Below, piece after piece: positions 21,581 to 37,461 of a DNA stretch of 64,000 nt (within the stretch, counting starts at the first letter, position 1; every line of letters begins with the position of its first letter). The stretch is from Citrus sinensis (taxonomy: Eukaryota; Streptophyta; Magnoliopsida; Sapindales; Rutaceae): the NCBI RefSeq assembly GCF_022201045.2, contig NC_068559.1, positions 62,001-126,000 on the forward strand, read 5' to 3'. The notes under the pieces are model-generated. The model did no database searches, was not told where the DNA came from, and saw only the letters and a program-made list of their open reading frames with translations. The position numbers were made by a program, and so were the translations under genes.

Positions 21581-22502
21581 AATTCATCACTTTAATTACA
21601 TATATAACTTTCAAGATAAGAAATAACTTTCAAGATAAGAAGTGATAGTGCAAGTATTTAAAACGGCCTCATTAAAACCTTATCAGCAAAATCTAGTTGG
21701 ACAAAACTTGGTAAAAAGAAAAAGAGTATAATGCATATTTATCTAATATAACTGCAAAATTCTTCTCTTCAAAATATGCTCCCCTTAGCAAAATGCTACC
21801 TCAAATACCATATGTTAATTTAATTTGTTGAGTTAACACGTGCTAATATTGTGGATTAACTTCTCAAATATTTAATGCGGGCAAAACTTAGTAAAAACAT
21901 TAGCAAAATTACCAATAAAGTATATTTGCTTAACCTTAATTTTCTTATCTTGTTGCAACTCATGAGTGTAAAAGAACTTTGGAGGAGATATGCTTAGTTC
22001 TATCTCCCTTGATATATTCCAATTTGAGCAATATAAGCAGCATTTCCTCATATATAATTGTTGAAACATCTGTTGTGAAAGTCAAATTATAAGTGCTTTG
22101 AATATAATGGATAATAGTCTGTAACCAAACACACTTTGTGCTTGATTTATCTAACACAAGGAACTCTAAGTGATTAGAGGAGGTGCAACGAAAGTCTACT
22201 TAGTCGATCACCATAAAATTGTCATGCTATTCTAAGTGAAAATATATCTTGCTTCTAGATGAGCTTTGTTGGGATTAAAGAGCGAACCTGAGTTTGCATA
22301 ACCGGTAAGACCAAAATTCTCTATTGGTCCACTTGAATAAATTAGCCCCAAGTTCATCATTTTGCAAAGATATCGAAAGATATGTTTGATGTCGTTCCAA
22401 TGTCGTCGTATTGGAATTGAGTGCCGCTGAGCTAAATCTTGCCAACAAGTTACAAAGAATGCAATGTTTGGTTAAATGCATTGGGCTAGGTACAATAAAA
22501 CA

Positions 22503-22814
22503 TCAATTGCATTTAGATATGGTACTTCTAAACCCAAGTATCTCTCCATCATCCTTTTTAAGATGGGAAAGATTCTTTTTGGGATCAAGAGACATAACAA
22601 CTATAGGAGTGCTTGGCATATGAGCATTATCCATACTGAAATGCTTTAAGATTTTTTCAACATAAATAAATTGATAGATAAGTGCTTCATTTGTTTTATA
22701 ATCAATCAGCAGACCAAGACAATATCTTGTTTTCCCCAAATGTTTAATTTTAAATTCTCTCTTTAAATATTCAACAGCTTTAAGAAACTCTTTGGGAGTT
22801 CCAACTAAGCCCAT
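22503..22814 (-). pseudogene. copia reverse transcriptase fragment
   Basis: An uninterrupted frame covers the last part of the reverse transcriptase domain. It begins just after the YVDD-type catalytic motif (the minus strand reads VVYVDDMGLVGTPKE across the frame start near 22830) and includes FKIKHLGKTRYCLGL and DNAHMPSTP. The frames on both sides are broken. Confidence 0.75.
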
Positions 22815-24420
22815 GTCATCAACATAAACGACTACAATTATAAATTTAGTTTCAGATTTTTCAATAAATACACACAGGTGAATAAAACCCTTCTTTAATC
22901 AAATATTCACTTAAACAGTTGTACACGTGCATCAATTTTTTTCAATCTATATAACAACTGTTGTAGCTTGATTGAACGCAGATTGTGATTTGTTAATTTA
23001 TATGCTTCAGATATTTTGAATCCTTCAAGGATGTTCATGAAAATACTAGCGCTAATTGACCCATACAGATATGTAATCACTACGGTCATGAGACGTATAT
23101 CAAGTCTGTTTGAGTTGCTAAAATGATTAAAAATTAAAATGTAATAAGATCCATTACTGAATAATACATACCCTCATAATTAATATCATGTCTCTGTGAG
23201 AAACATTGTGCAACTAGTTGTGCTTTGTATCTACTTATTTTATTATGTTCATTACGTTTTCTCATAAATATCCATTTCTATCAAATGAATTATATTTTTA
23301 GATATTCGAACTACAGGTCAAAAAACTTTACCTTTAGCTAGAAAAGTCAGTTGTGCTTGAATTATTTTTTTCCATTAAGGACGGTCATCCCTTTGTCCAC
23401 ATTCATCGACAGTTTGAGTCCCAAAATCATTTTCAATTTCAGTTTTTACTGTGAATAAAAATAAATTGTCAAAGCTTAGTTATTATTATCCTACATTTTC
23501 CTTGTATAAGTATAATCTTATTTTTTTTTTTCTCATTTTTGTGCTTTCATACTTATTCAGGAGTTACTATCACTTCAGAGACATATGTCTCTTCAGGGAT
23601 CATCAGTCCATCTAGAACTGGTGATCCAAATGATGTGGGTACATTTATAGGTTAATTATCATTTTCAATAGGATCCTGATTTTTCATTCACTTCTTTTAA
23701 CGAGCACTATTTTGAAACCAAGTGGTCTATTACGTGTCTGACATATAACAGATAACTCAGTTGCTGCTTTTAAACTTGATTGTTCAACAAGAATAATCAC
23801 CCGAGCTGGTGTATTAGGAGCATGATTGTGTGGCTTTGTTACTTTTGTTATATCGCTAGATACACCTAGTAATTGATTTGCAATTTGTTGCAAATGTACT
23901 ATCCTTCATACTTCATCTTTGCATTGACTGGTACGAGAATTTAAATGAGTTAAAACTTTTAAAGAAAGTTCATGTCTTACTTTCAGAGGTTTTTTTATCC
24001 CTCAATGATGAAAACATTGTCTCATCAAAGTGAGAATTCATAAAAGCTACAGTGAAAAGGTCACCAGTTAAGGGTTCAAGATAAAAAATTATTGAAGGTG
24101 AGTTGAAACCGACATAAATCACTTAATGACGTTGATGTCTCATCTTTTTGCACTGAGGAGATTATATAAAAATGTGCATAGCACAACCAAAAGCGAGTAA
24201 TAGGAAATGTTAGATTGTTGAACAAGTATAAATTGTGATCGAGAATATAGGTCTGTCAGACTAGGTATAGTATTTACTTTTTCTTTAGATGATTTTATTT
24301 CAAAGAAATATTTTTTATCTTGAATAATAATGCGTGTGGTTGCACTATTAGCCAAGTATATATCCTCAACTTTCTTTTCCAAAATAGATAATTTATTTTT
24401 AAAATCTATAACTTTACATT

Positions 24421-25417
24421 CAACTAAAATTCATATTCGACATTAAGATTTTATATGAACATTAAGTACATATGATAAACCTAGCCCTAGAAGTAAAACA
24501 TAGCAGCTTGGAATCTGTGTAAATTTGTGGTGTTTTTATTTGTGAATTTGTGATGTTTTTAGACTTGGATAGTTGGATTCATATTATTATAAATGTTTGA
24601 TTTATGTTGTGATATTTTTTTTTTGGATTTTTTATAATGGTATATGTTATTCTAGATACTGAATTGTTGGTTGTTGAATTATGATTAGATTTTATTCGAT
24701 AAACTCATTTAGTTTTTTATACTTAAATTTAGCATTATGCAGATCTAGATATCCAACAAATCTACCTGCAGTTCGCACAATATTACCACATCCAGATCTG
24801 TATACTTCTTTAAGGATCTGGATACGAATGCAGATGACAAAATATCAATGCGAATCCGGATGTTGATGTACCTATATTTGGATCTGGATCCGGATTTTAC
24901 TACTCTTAGTTGGACTTGTTAGTCATAGTTAGGAGAGGAATTGTCCTAAGACAGGTGTTGGTCTTAAAAAAAAAATATAAGATGAACTTTATAAATTTAG
25001 TTTTTAAAATAATTTTTTTTTAAGATTTGACCCTGTAAGTTTAATAATTTAACAGTTTAACCCAATATTTTTTAAAATTTAACTCCATAAGTTTAGTTTT
25101 ATAAAATTTTGGCCTACCTACAATTTTAAAGTAAGCTTCACTCTTAATCACAGCAACCTAATTTATAAGAAGGTTTGTGTATTCATACACTTGGATACTT
25201 TTAAGGGTTTGGAATTTGGATATCATTTTCATGTAAAAATAAAAATTGAAAGGTTTATACAAAATATATAATTACTCTCTAGGTATTTGATCTTGTTAAC
25301 TCGTCATTATAAGGAATTTTGCATTTGAAAAAGAAAAAAAGAAAGTCCTACAAAAAGAATTTTAAAATAATCCATGAGAATATTAAAAAAAAGTAAAATA
25401 TAATAAAGTGGTGTGAG
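24421..25417. other. intergenic, no gene seen
   Basis: AT-rich. 24735-24900 repeats words such as 'gatctggatccgga', which resembles subterminal repeats of plant hAT derivatives, but I found no matching ends. 24990-25130 repeats 'taagtttagtttta' loosely. Confidence 0.35.
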
Positions 25418-26373
25418 TAGAGATAGCCAATGAGTTGTGCCATGTCGGCCCCGCCCATTAAAGGAAGGCCCATGCGCACTCATGATCATGTCATTCCGTG
25501 CCCACTATTTGTTTCGTGTCGTACCATGGCCTGCCTAATTTGTTTTGCTTAGGCCTAGCCCAACATATGTGTCGTGCTCACTCATGTCATATCGTGGGCC
25601 ATGTCATGTCATACTTAAGAAAAAAAACATGATTAGCTTTTTTTTTAAGAGCGCATGCCAAGTTGTTGGCGTACTTTTTCAAGTTTATGTACTTTTTTGG
25701 GTTTATGTGTTTTTATTCAAATTTGATAAAATCAAAAATTCAAAACTCAAGCACATATTCAATAATAATAAACTAATAATAGTAAGAGAATGTAATGTTA
25801 ATTATTAAATTTGACCATACGATATTAGAATTCTTTTTTAATACTTAATACCAACAATAAGAATAAATTTTTCTTAAGGGTTAATTTAATTTTTAACTCG
25901 GACTTATATAGAGTTATAGATTATAGTTTATAATAATATTAATACATATTTCTAAATCATAATATTTATAATTTTATTTATTAAAATCATAATATCAATT
26001 ATTTTATTTAATAAATTATAAACATAAATTAATTATAGTATTTTTAACTAAGAATTAAATAAATTTAGAAAATTTGCACTAATAAAATATATTAAAATAT
26101 TCAATTTCAAGTTATTTGTAAAATTATAAAACTTTAAGTTAACTTTCATTAAAAAGTAAGACGTATTTATTGTATTTTTTTTTTCGTGTCATTCTTTAAT
26201 TCATCTCTAATCATACTGTGCTTTTAAGTCGTACGTGCCTAAAATTCTAAATTCGGTGCTTATCATATCGTACATCATATCCCATCAAAATATATTTGTA
26301 CCGTATCGTATTGTACGAACACGTGTCATTTCCGTATCGTATCACGTGCCGTTCGGCCCTTTCTCTACCTCCA
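25418..26373. mobile_element. non-autonomous hAT-like element, 956 bp
   Basis: The left end reads TAGAGATAGCCAATGAG; the right end, on the opposite strand, reads TGGAGGTAGAGAAAGGG, giving an imperfect terminal inverted repeat. The flanks are GGTGTGAG (25410-25417) and AGTGTGAG (26374-26381), an 8-bp duplication with one mismatch, as expected for hAT. Both subterminal regions are rich in 'cgtgcc/ggcacg' and 'catgtcat/cgtatcg' words. The AT-rich centre has no transposase frame. Confidence 0.7.
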
Positions 26374-26791
26374 AGTGTGAGTAATCGCTTATTGACTATT
26401 GTTGATTATGAACATGAGTCGTGTTGCGATAGTAACTAAATGCACGACTCACGAGTAGCACAAATGAAAGCAAACAGAGATAAGCGAGCCCATCACGTGA
26501 TCTTTCTTCTCACCACCCACTCATTCCGTGCCTTACAAACCCGTGGGCCACAAAAACCATTTGCTATCCGATTCTGATAGACGATTTCCTTCTCCTTCAT
26601 TGACAGACTTACCCTCCTGTGTGCTGCTCATTTGCTCAAGACTCCAAAAAAAACATATTCCAAATGCCAGGCCATAACTGTAATTTGAAATTAACTAAAA
26701 ATTTCATATTAACTTCTCGATATTTGTTCGAAAGCCCAAACAAATAGAAAATAAAACATAACACACACACCGACACACGCACTCGTCGAAC

Positions 26792-29619
<2,828 letters not shown>

Positions 29620-29803
29620 AATTCTTGAGCTTTATTTCAAGGGCAGTTTGCTGATGAAGTATTTACTGTTTGTGGATATATAGAATACGTTTGGTATAAT
29701 TTCAGAATTACTTTTGTTTTTGATAAGCGCGACCAACTGAAACCTTTTTTTAAACTTTTTTAATTATCTTTGTTTCCTAAGTGTTGGAGTTGAATAAGTC
29801 TTA

Positions 29804-30546
29804 TGTAGTGTTTACCTGCTGCAATGGGAGTTGGGAGTGTAGATTCCTCCGCTTTAGTTTTTTCTTATTCATTTGAGGAGTAGAGTAGGAGTTTTACACT
29901 TTTACTCTATGGGTCCTACTCATATTTTAGGTAAGGAGTGAGATTTTCACTCGCATTTTCCACTCTCACCTCTTCTTTTTTTATCCTTCATTTATTAAAT
30001 ATGATATAATTTATATTTATTAAAATTATATAATGATACATTTATTTAAAAATAATAATATTAAATTTATTTAAGTAATATAATTATATTTTTTAATAAA
30101 ATTACATTTATTAAAAATAATATAATCATATTCATAGAGAATTGATAATATTATTGTATACTATTTTTATTTGAAAATATAATATTATTATATTTATTTA
30201 ATATTAATAATAATAAATAGTTTATTCTAAGGAAATATTAATTTTGTACTATATTATTAATAGTAATGATTCTTTTGTGTTGTTCTTATTAATAATTTTT
30301 AATTTTCACAACTAAAATTAAAATTAATAAAAATTATGATTCACATAATTAAGAATTTTAGATAATAATTATTAATTTATATAATTAAAATTAATAATAA
30401 AATAGATAGTTTATTTTCTAAATATATTTTATATTTACTTTGTAATTAAAAATACAATTCATTCCCAATCTAAAATAATGTAAACAAATAAATGGGATTC
30501 TAATTTTTATTTCATCTTCTCATTTTAGTATAAATAAACAACTTCT
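29804..30546. mobile_element. possible non-autonomous DNA transposon, 743 bp
   Basis: Flanked by AGTCTTA at 29797-29803 and 30547-30553. The left end TGTAGTGTTTACCTG and the complement of the right end, AGAAGTTGTTTATTTA, align loosely as an inverted repeat. The interior is AT-rich with no coding. The 7-bp direct repeat could be chance, so the call is tentative. Confidence 0.4.
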
Positions 30547-30553
30547 AGTCTTA

Positions 30554-32267
30554 CTCTTTCAGGATTGCTACCCGTGATTTCTAATTCGGAAAGTAAACTT
30601 TACCTTAATAGTTGTTGGATAGGTTGGTAAAATTAAATTTACTACCTGTGGCTTTTTTAATTTATCTCTAATAGCATGTTTAAAAACTATAGCCGTTAAC
30701 TTTTATATCATTAATAAATAATAATTTTTTTCAAAGAAAAAAAAATAGAAATGGAAGAAGAAAAAGGAAGCAGCATGTATTCTTCAAAGTTTTTAATTTC
30801 TCTAAATGACGTATGTCTAGAAGTAGTCAACTTCAGGTCCTACAATACAAACCTTAAACAGATTCATTAACATGCATTTTCATTTGGCAAAAAGAAATTA
30901 CAAACAAATTATACACAGCTAGCTTAATTAAGTACCCAATGGTATATGGTAAGAGTGTGTTTGGCAATTTATATTATGCAAACTTATGTATAAGTATAAC
31001 TGTAATTTCTAATTTTATTGCATTGCATTAAAAAGATATCTAATGCAATAAAGAGCATAAAATAAACCCATGAGTAGAGTTTAGGTTGTATTGCATTAAA
31101 ACATTATTCATATTTTATTTAATTATTTTACTTTAAATATGTAAGCAGTTTTGAATTATTTTAATCATTTGTTACTTATCAAAATAATATATTTGAAAAT
31201 AAATTTAAATTAAATAATTATATTCAACGTTAATAAAAAAATTAATTTGAAAATTTAATATTATATTGCATTATAATATAATACAATATAATGTTAATTT
31301 ATGAATTTCATTTATGTTATGATAAGTGATATATAGAAATAAAATATATTATAATATTCTATTATGTTATAATATTTAAAAAAAATGTAATGTAATGTTT
31401 TTCATTTTTACTATTTGATAATAGTATGTTATAAAATTATTTTTATGTTATAAAAAAATTATTCAATAATCAATTTCAAAAAATTGATAGTATAATACTA
31501 AAATATTAATAAATTTAAATAATACTAATGTAATTTTAATATTAATATAAAATGATATTACAAAATATTATTATATACAATACAATCCACACCACACAAA
31601 AACAATGTGTGCTATCCCTCCTAATGCAGAGGCCAGAGGGGTTGACGTTCAGTGCCGTAGGTCAGAAAAGGAATGAGAGTTGAGAAGGAAGAGGAAGTGA
31701 CATCTACTTCTTAGATCATGAAGTGGCGAGTTTGATGATAATAAATTCGCCACCATATGAAGAGCCACTGGCAACAGCGCCGCCATCGGAACAGTGATGC
31801 TGACGATGAGACAAAATCACTAGTAAATGTTTCTTAATTTTCTAAAATTAAAATATTTTCTATATTTTTGTTGTGAGGGTATATTCGAGAATAAATATTT
31901 TTATTTAAGACATTTTTGTATTTATTCACTTTTAGTTTGAAAATTGGATAAATGGTTTGGATATTGGATATCCATCTAATATCCATGTCCAAAAGGCTTT
32001 GGATGGATATTATTCAATCCAATTGGACCGGATATATAAACATCTATTTTGGATGGCCAGTTAGCCATCCCTAAACCTCAAGCATCCCACAATAGGTGGC
32101 AAAGTTATTTTAAGTAAACTATCTAGTACAAGCCTCTAGTTATTTCTATAATTTTTTATTATGTTCACATTTTTTGTTTAGTTACTTTACTACAATTATT
32201 TTTAGTGTTTAGATGTATTGTTGGTTACAATTTTATTGTACTTATGAAGTTGCATAATATTTCTTAC
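30554..32267. other. intergenic, no gene seen
   Basis: Very AT-rich. At 31960-32085 there is a hAT-like end: 'gatattggatatccatc' words followed by 'ggccagttagccatcccta', whose complement TAGGGATGGC is a familiar hAT terminus. I could not find its left partner, so it is probably truncated. Confidence 0.45.
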
Positions 32268-33030
32268 CAGTGGCGGCGGCACGACGCTACATTTCACCCC
32301 CCTTGACTTTTTAAAATTTACAAATTTAGTTAGATATTTGTCCCATTTTGAATTTGATTTATCAAGAAAGTCCTTGCTAAAATTTAAAAATAACTAATAT
32401 ATTAAGTATTTATTTTTACACTTCCAACCACAAAGAAACATTGTATTTTGAAGTTTTTCCAGCCCTAACTCTCCTCACACACACACACACACAAAAAAGA
32501 AACTATTTCACCTCACTAAGTTTATCCAAATGATTTTTCTTTAATGAGTCTTATGGCACTTAAAATTCAACTTAATATTTACATTGTAGAAGTGAATTCT
32601 AATAACAAATTTTTAAAATTTGAAAGGAATTGATAAGCTAATAAGAAAAATAGTTGATACTAAAAAGGATAAATTATATTCACTAATTTATTTATTGTTT
32701 TAACTAATTCTCATAACTATAGTAAAAAAAAAAAAATGGCTATGAATTTTGTGAAAAATCATCTATGAAATCATATGAGAGATCAATGATTGAGTGATAT
32801 TATTGTTGTATATAAAGAAAAAGATTTACTTTGTATTCTAGATGATAAGGTTATTCTTCAATTTTTTTAACATATGAAAACAAAAACAAATGTGAGATCA
32901 GTTATAAATGTATTGAATTGAATATATTAATGAATTTTTATTTTGGTATTTGTTACTTGTTGACCATTTTTAAATTATATTATTATTTAAATTTAGCTCC
33001 TGCTAGATTAAATTTCTGGCACCACCACTG
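32268..33030. mobile_element. non-autonomous hAT-like element, 763 bp
   Basis: The left end is CAGTGGCGGCGGCACGA and the right end, read on the other strand, is CAGTGGTGGTGCCAGAAA, a good terminal inverted repeat. The flanks TTTCTTAC (32260-32267) and TTTCTAAC (33031-33038) are an 8-bp duplication with one mismatch. CAGTGGCGG ends are common in plant hAT elements. No transposase frame is left. Confidence 0.72.
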
Positions 33031-33038
33031 TTTCTAAC

Positions 33039-34912
33039 CATAGATAATAACTATTCTTGCTAAAATTAAAGATCAAGTGGCACTTGATAATTCTCTATTT
33101 CACAATATTTAAGATCATGCTTTTATATTTGGTAAAAATTTACGAGAATTAGTTGGATCGTGCATGGATGGCGTTGAGAGAAAGATGTTGAAATTTTTGA
33201 CTTCTGGAATTGTTGGGCACTTTTAATCTGAAATTTTGTATGAACGTTATCTTTCAGAAAGTTCGAAAGAGAGTCAAATACTCAAATTGTCCACTTGGGA
33301 ATTTTAAAATAATAATAATAATAATAGCAATAAAAGTCAAAGTATGAAGTGCAGGTGGCCGAGCTCAAGTGTCCGTTAAAATATAAACAATGGAACATTG
33401 CCGGATCGCTAAGCATCGATCTTCTTTGTTTATTCGTTAGATTTGGCCACCATAAGTACATATAAATGCTAACCCTAAAGGTTTATCATTCATAAATTGG
33501 TTCTTAATCATTATGAAGTAAAGGCCATGACATATTTAATGACGTCATTTTCTTTTTATGTCTATGAACCCATTAGTTAATTAACTAATTAAGCAATCAA
33601 TATATAATTTTTTTTCTTTGTGATCAAGAAGTAATTAATATGATTGAAAATGAAACTAAAGAAAAAGCTTAATTATGATATCTTGGGTCTTCAACTACTA
33701 CCGGCTATTGGTCAGAGTAATTAAATCGAAAAGACTCGAAATTTTATTGATTGCTACATGTGAATCCTTTTCAGGAAAATTGAACAATCCATTGAATTTT
33801 TGTTTATCAGATTGTACAAGTTGGTTTCTCATGTGAATAGCTTCTACAATGAATATTATGAATATCTTCTACAATGAATCGTCTCTAAATTTTGAGAGAG
33901 CTACTCATTGATTAGGGATGTTTTACGTACATTCTTTTCATAACTTTACGTAAAGTGATTTAATCTAATCTCTATTAGTTGTGGTTTGAGTAAATGCCTG
34001 TAAGTTTAGGGTTTATTTTAGGTTATACTCCTCAGTATTGTGTTTATTAAAACTGGTTTCGACATATTTTTTTATTATAATATTAATATAATGACATATA
34101 ATATTTTCAAAAAAAGTTGTCATGAGAATTTTTCTATTTTCCACTTTTGATTACAAAGGTTTATCAATTTTCCAAAATATTTCTATTTGATTATTTTACT
34201 TACTTAAACAAGTTTAATAATTAGCACTATTACCCGTCTCTATAACTTACGATAATATAGTGGTAGACTATTATTATTTTTATCTTTTTTATTTTCTTCA
34301 AATTAGTATTATTTGTCTTTATAATGTTTAATAAATATTTTTTATATAAAGCATCATAAACAACAATAAATTTGACTAATATTTACTAATTTAAAATATT
34401 AAATGATTGTATTCAATTGAACATGATTATATTATGATAATATATTAACTTATTGATGTTCTTTGAAATGTTTATTATTTGTTTAACATTTATAATTTGT
34501 AAGGGTACAGATGAAGAAACATTGGTTTTTGGTTTTTTAAGTTAAAAAACAAAACAATGTAATATTTATTTTTAGTGATTCAAATGAAAAAAAAAACATG
34601 TCATTTAGATATTTAACATTATTCAGACTAATTTAAGTTTATTCAAATTTTAGATTAAAAAAACAAACGCCACCTTAGTTTTTAACTCTCTTAAGCTGCA
34701 CAATTTAAGAGCATGTTCACATTAAAAAAAAAAATGAAGACGCTTGCACACGCGCGCGCACACACACATACACCTACACGCACATGCACACACATGCACG
34801 CACATGCACGCACTCACACATGTATATATAAATAAAGTCAAACGATGCACACACACGTATAAATATATAAAAACAAAGTCAAACTATGTTAATTATAAGC
34901 TTTCATTAAATG
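33039..34912. other. intergenic, no gene seen
   Basis: AT-rich. 34733-34830 is an impure CA/CG-rich microsatellite with repeated 'cacatgcacgcacatgcac'. No gene is supported. Confidence 0.45.
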
Positions 34913-35102
34913 GTTGTTGACTTGTCTTAGCTTGTAGGGTCCAATTATATTAAACCGTGGAGGTTTACTTGACCAGCCAGCCACCATATACGCCCGCAAT
35001 TCAAATTAATCTACACAGTTTGTCATCATCATCTATTGATTAAGTTAATTTAACAAATAATATATGACACATTGTATAAGCTAATTCATTAATAATCAAG
35101 TG
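34913..35102. repeat. duplicated block, copy 1
   Basis: Starts GTTGTTGACTTGTCTTAG and includes 'cttgaccagccagccacc', 'aatttgtc'-like words and 'taatcaagtgg'. It matches 36564-36725 in order with small gaps. Unlike the DNA transposons here, it has no inverted ends. Confidence 0.65.
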
Positions 35103-35263
35103 GTATTGTTATCTATTATTTTTTTAATATATATTAATATATTACAATCAGAGTTCTTCTTGTATTTACAATCATAAATCATTTGAGATTCTCCTTAATA
35201 TTCCTATTATAAAATAGTTCAAATGTTGACCCTTACTTTAATATTAGAGAGAGATATTATATC

Positions 35264-35770
35264 CTAAATAGCCGGACCCCTATTAGCATCAATAGCCACA
35301 TGAACATTAAGTTTAAACACCCCCATTCCCCCCCCCGGGGCGGCTTCAGGAGGTAATTCCCAATTCACCACACCAGCAACACCATTAGGAGAAGCGTGAG
35401 GCAAAACTACCTGGCTAGCACTCTCAAATATTTTCGCTGGTTCTAAAAACACATGGTTAAATGGCCCCTAATTTCGAGTCCGCTAAATACTCCACCGAAT
35501 TGTAACCAAAAATTTCAGGTCGTGCACAAAGAACATAATTTTAGGGTAATCAAACACATCCCACAACTCATTACCAGGAGCATGCACCAATGTATCAAAA
35601 AGAAAAAGAAAATAAGCTGCCAAACCTCTTGAACATGTGGACAAGTAATCAGAGTGTGTACAATGGTCTTCCCCAAAGTAAGACATAACTCACATGTTGC
35701 ATCCCCCACCATCTTCTTTATCATAAGATTAACCTTCGTAGGGAGAATATCAGATGACGCGCGCTCGCTA
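35264..35770 (-). pseudogene. LINE (non-LTR) ORF2 3' fragment
   Basis: The minus strand has a reverse-transcriptase zinc-binding remnant: LPTKVNLMIKKMVGDATCELC followed by KTIVHTLITCPHVQEVW gives the CxxC...H...C pattern of plant LINEs. About 250 bp further comes an RNase H start-like phrase, FKLNVHVAIDANRG, in which the usual catalytic Asp of 'KLNVDAA' is His. Frames shift between the pieces, so it is dead. I saw no poly(A) or target duplication. Confidence 0.65.
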
Positions 35771-36563
35771 CAAAAATATTTTTAACCTTTAAAGGAATCC
35801 CCAACTGGCAAATTGTTACAATTTTGTCAAAATAATTATATTTATTAATTAAAAAATATTATCATATTTATCCAACGCCTTGAACTCCTGTTTTATTTTT
35901 GTTTAGCTGCCCAGAAGTCTGATCTCTGATGTGAGAGTGAGAGTCGACCTTCCTTTTGTGAAAGGTGTTGGTAGGCGGGAAAATCATTCTTTCAATCTAT
36001 CTATACTTGCGAAAAATCGATTTTATAAAATCATTTTGTTGACAGTTATCTGAGGTTGGCGTATCAATATTGTGATCATTTCATGAAGATCAGCTTTGAC
36101 AATATGAGTTGCCTGTTAATATATTATCGGCCTTTTTGCTTCATAAAATTAACGTTCAACTTCATAATAAAAAGATTCTATTACGTTGCTACGACCTCTA
36201 AAATTTAGGGCGACCACATTTTCATAATCCACTCGTAAGTAGAATTTTAGAAAGCTATCATGAGGATGCGACCATTCCTACAATTTAAACAACCCCACCC
36301 ACGCAATTGACGCATGGCCATGTTTTATATCGTGCACATTATATATGCAGCAGCATTTACAAATTGTACTAGTTTACATTAACTGATAATGTGATGTTAT
36401 CAAGATGATAAATGAGAGGTGTTTGGATTTGGTACATTGAGAATTATGCCTCCCATCTAGAAGGAAAGAAACAATCAAACTGATGAAGCTAATATTTAAA
36501 CGAAGTAAACGATGTGATAAACTTTCACATTGTTAATTAATAAAATTAAAATACATCAAAAGG
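35771..36563. other. intergenic, no gene seen
   Basis: No coding potential or transposon end recognised. Confidence 0.4.
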
Positions 36564-36725
36564 GTTGTTGATTTGTCTTGGTAGGGTCCATGAAATTGAA
36601 ACCGCGGAGGTTCACTTGACCAGCCAGCCACCACGCTGGCAATAGTTAATAATGTACAACAATTTGTCGGACTAACTGTTTGTTAATTAACAATACCATA
36701 CGCTAATCCATTAATATCAAGTGAC
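36564..36725. repeat. duplicated block, copy 2
   Basis: Starts GTTGTTGATTTGTCTTGG, contains 'cttgaccagccagccacc' identical to copy 1, and ends near 'taatatcaagtg'. It is separated from copy 1 by about 1.65 kb and is in the same orientation. Confidence 0.65.
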
Positions 36726-37407
36726 CAGAACAGGAAATGATTTTTCATTTTTTCTTTTTTCTAAACAGCTGTGGTGTGAGAAGTCCGCTAAAACAACAAA
36801 TGAGAAATACAATCATGAAAATTGGTAATGGATACAATTTTCATCTTCAGTTATTGCGAGATTTGATGTAGCGATCGAGAATGATATTTTGGTTTCTAAT
36901 ATTGTTTCTCACTCCTTCCTCTTCCTACTTTCTAATATGCTATTATGTTCATGATGTTAAAAACCTAATAGAGCCCAAAAAAGAAGAAGCAATTTTTGGG
37001 TTTCTTTGCTATCACACCCTTGATGTTAATCATAATGGAATATATGATTGTCCTAAGGTAACTAAGATTTTATTTGTTAAAAGTTACAATAAAATTGTAA
37101 TGTTAGTCAATAACTTTTTGGTTAGGTCAATGAAATGCATTCTCTCCTTAATTTTAAGGTGGGGAAATTAAATTTTCCTAATGACAGTGGAAGTGCTGGG
37201 CTTTAATTCCATTAGATTTTATACTTAGAGTTGATTGTACGTTACTTTAATTATATTGTATATAATGTTAAAGCCATCCCCCTCCCCCCACCCCCACCAC
37301 CCCAAAAAAAAGGACCTAAGTACTGAAAGGGATAAATATTAATAAGGGCTTTCAAAGAGCATAAGGAGATTCATTTGTCCTTTTCGGTAGGAAAAAAAAA
37401 AAGAAGA

Positions 37408-37461
<54 letters not shown>

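Larger units (their letters stand above)
21360..24420 (-). mobile_element. decayed Ty1/copia retrotransposon
   Basis: Read on the minus strand, pieces appear in the normal copia order. At about 24382-24290 is a protease-like ANSATTRIIIQDKKYFFEI. At 24130-23990 is the integrase C-terminal phrase VGFNSPSIIFYLEPLTGDLF. At 23893-23684 is the linker region with IANQLLGVSSDITKVTKPHN. At 22814-22500 is the reverse transcriptase end with YLKREFKIKHLGKTRYCLGL. RNase H remnants follow to about 22280. Next comes a polypurine tract (CAAGGGGG, 21580-21573) and an LTR beginning TGTTGTAAATTATTGAC at 21572. Many stops and frameshifts make it non-functional. The far LTR border and the 5' LTR were not found. 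Confidence 0.75.

Noticed and set aside
24735-24905. 'gatctggatccgga' words as a hAT derivative
   Set aside because: The style fits subterminal repeats, but neither end nor an 8-bp duplication could be located.
36881-37171. A 96-codon plus-strand frame with a hydrophobic start
   Set aside because: AT-rich DNA readily gives such frames; no family similarity, no splice partners and no convincing promoter.
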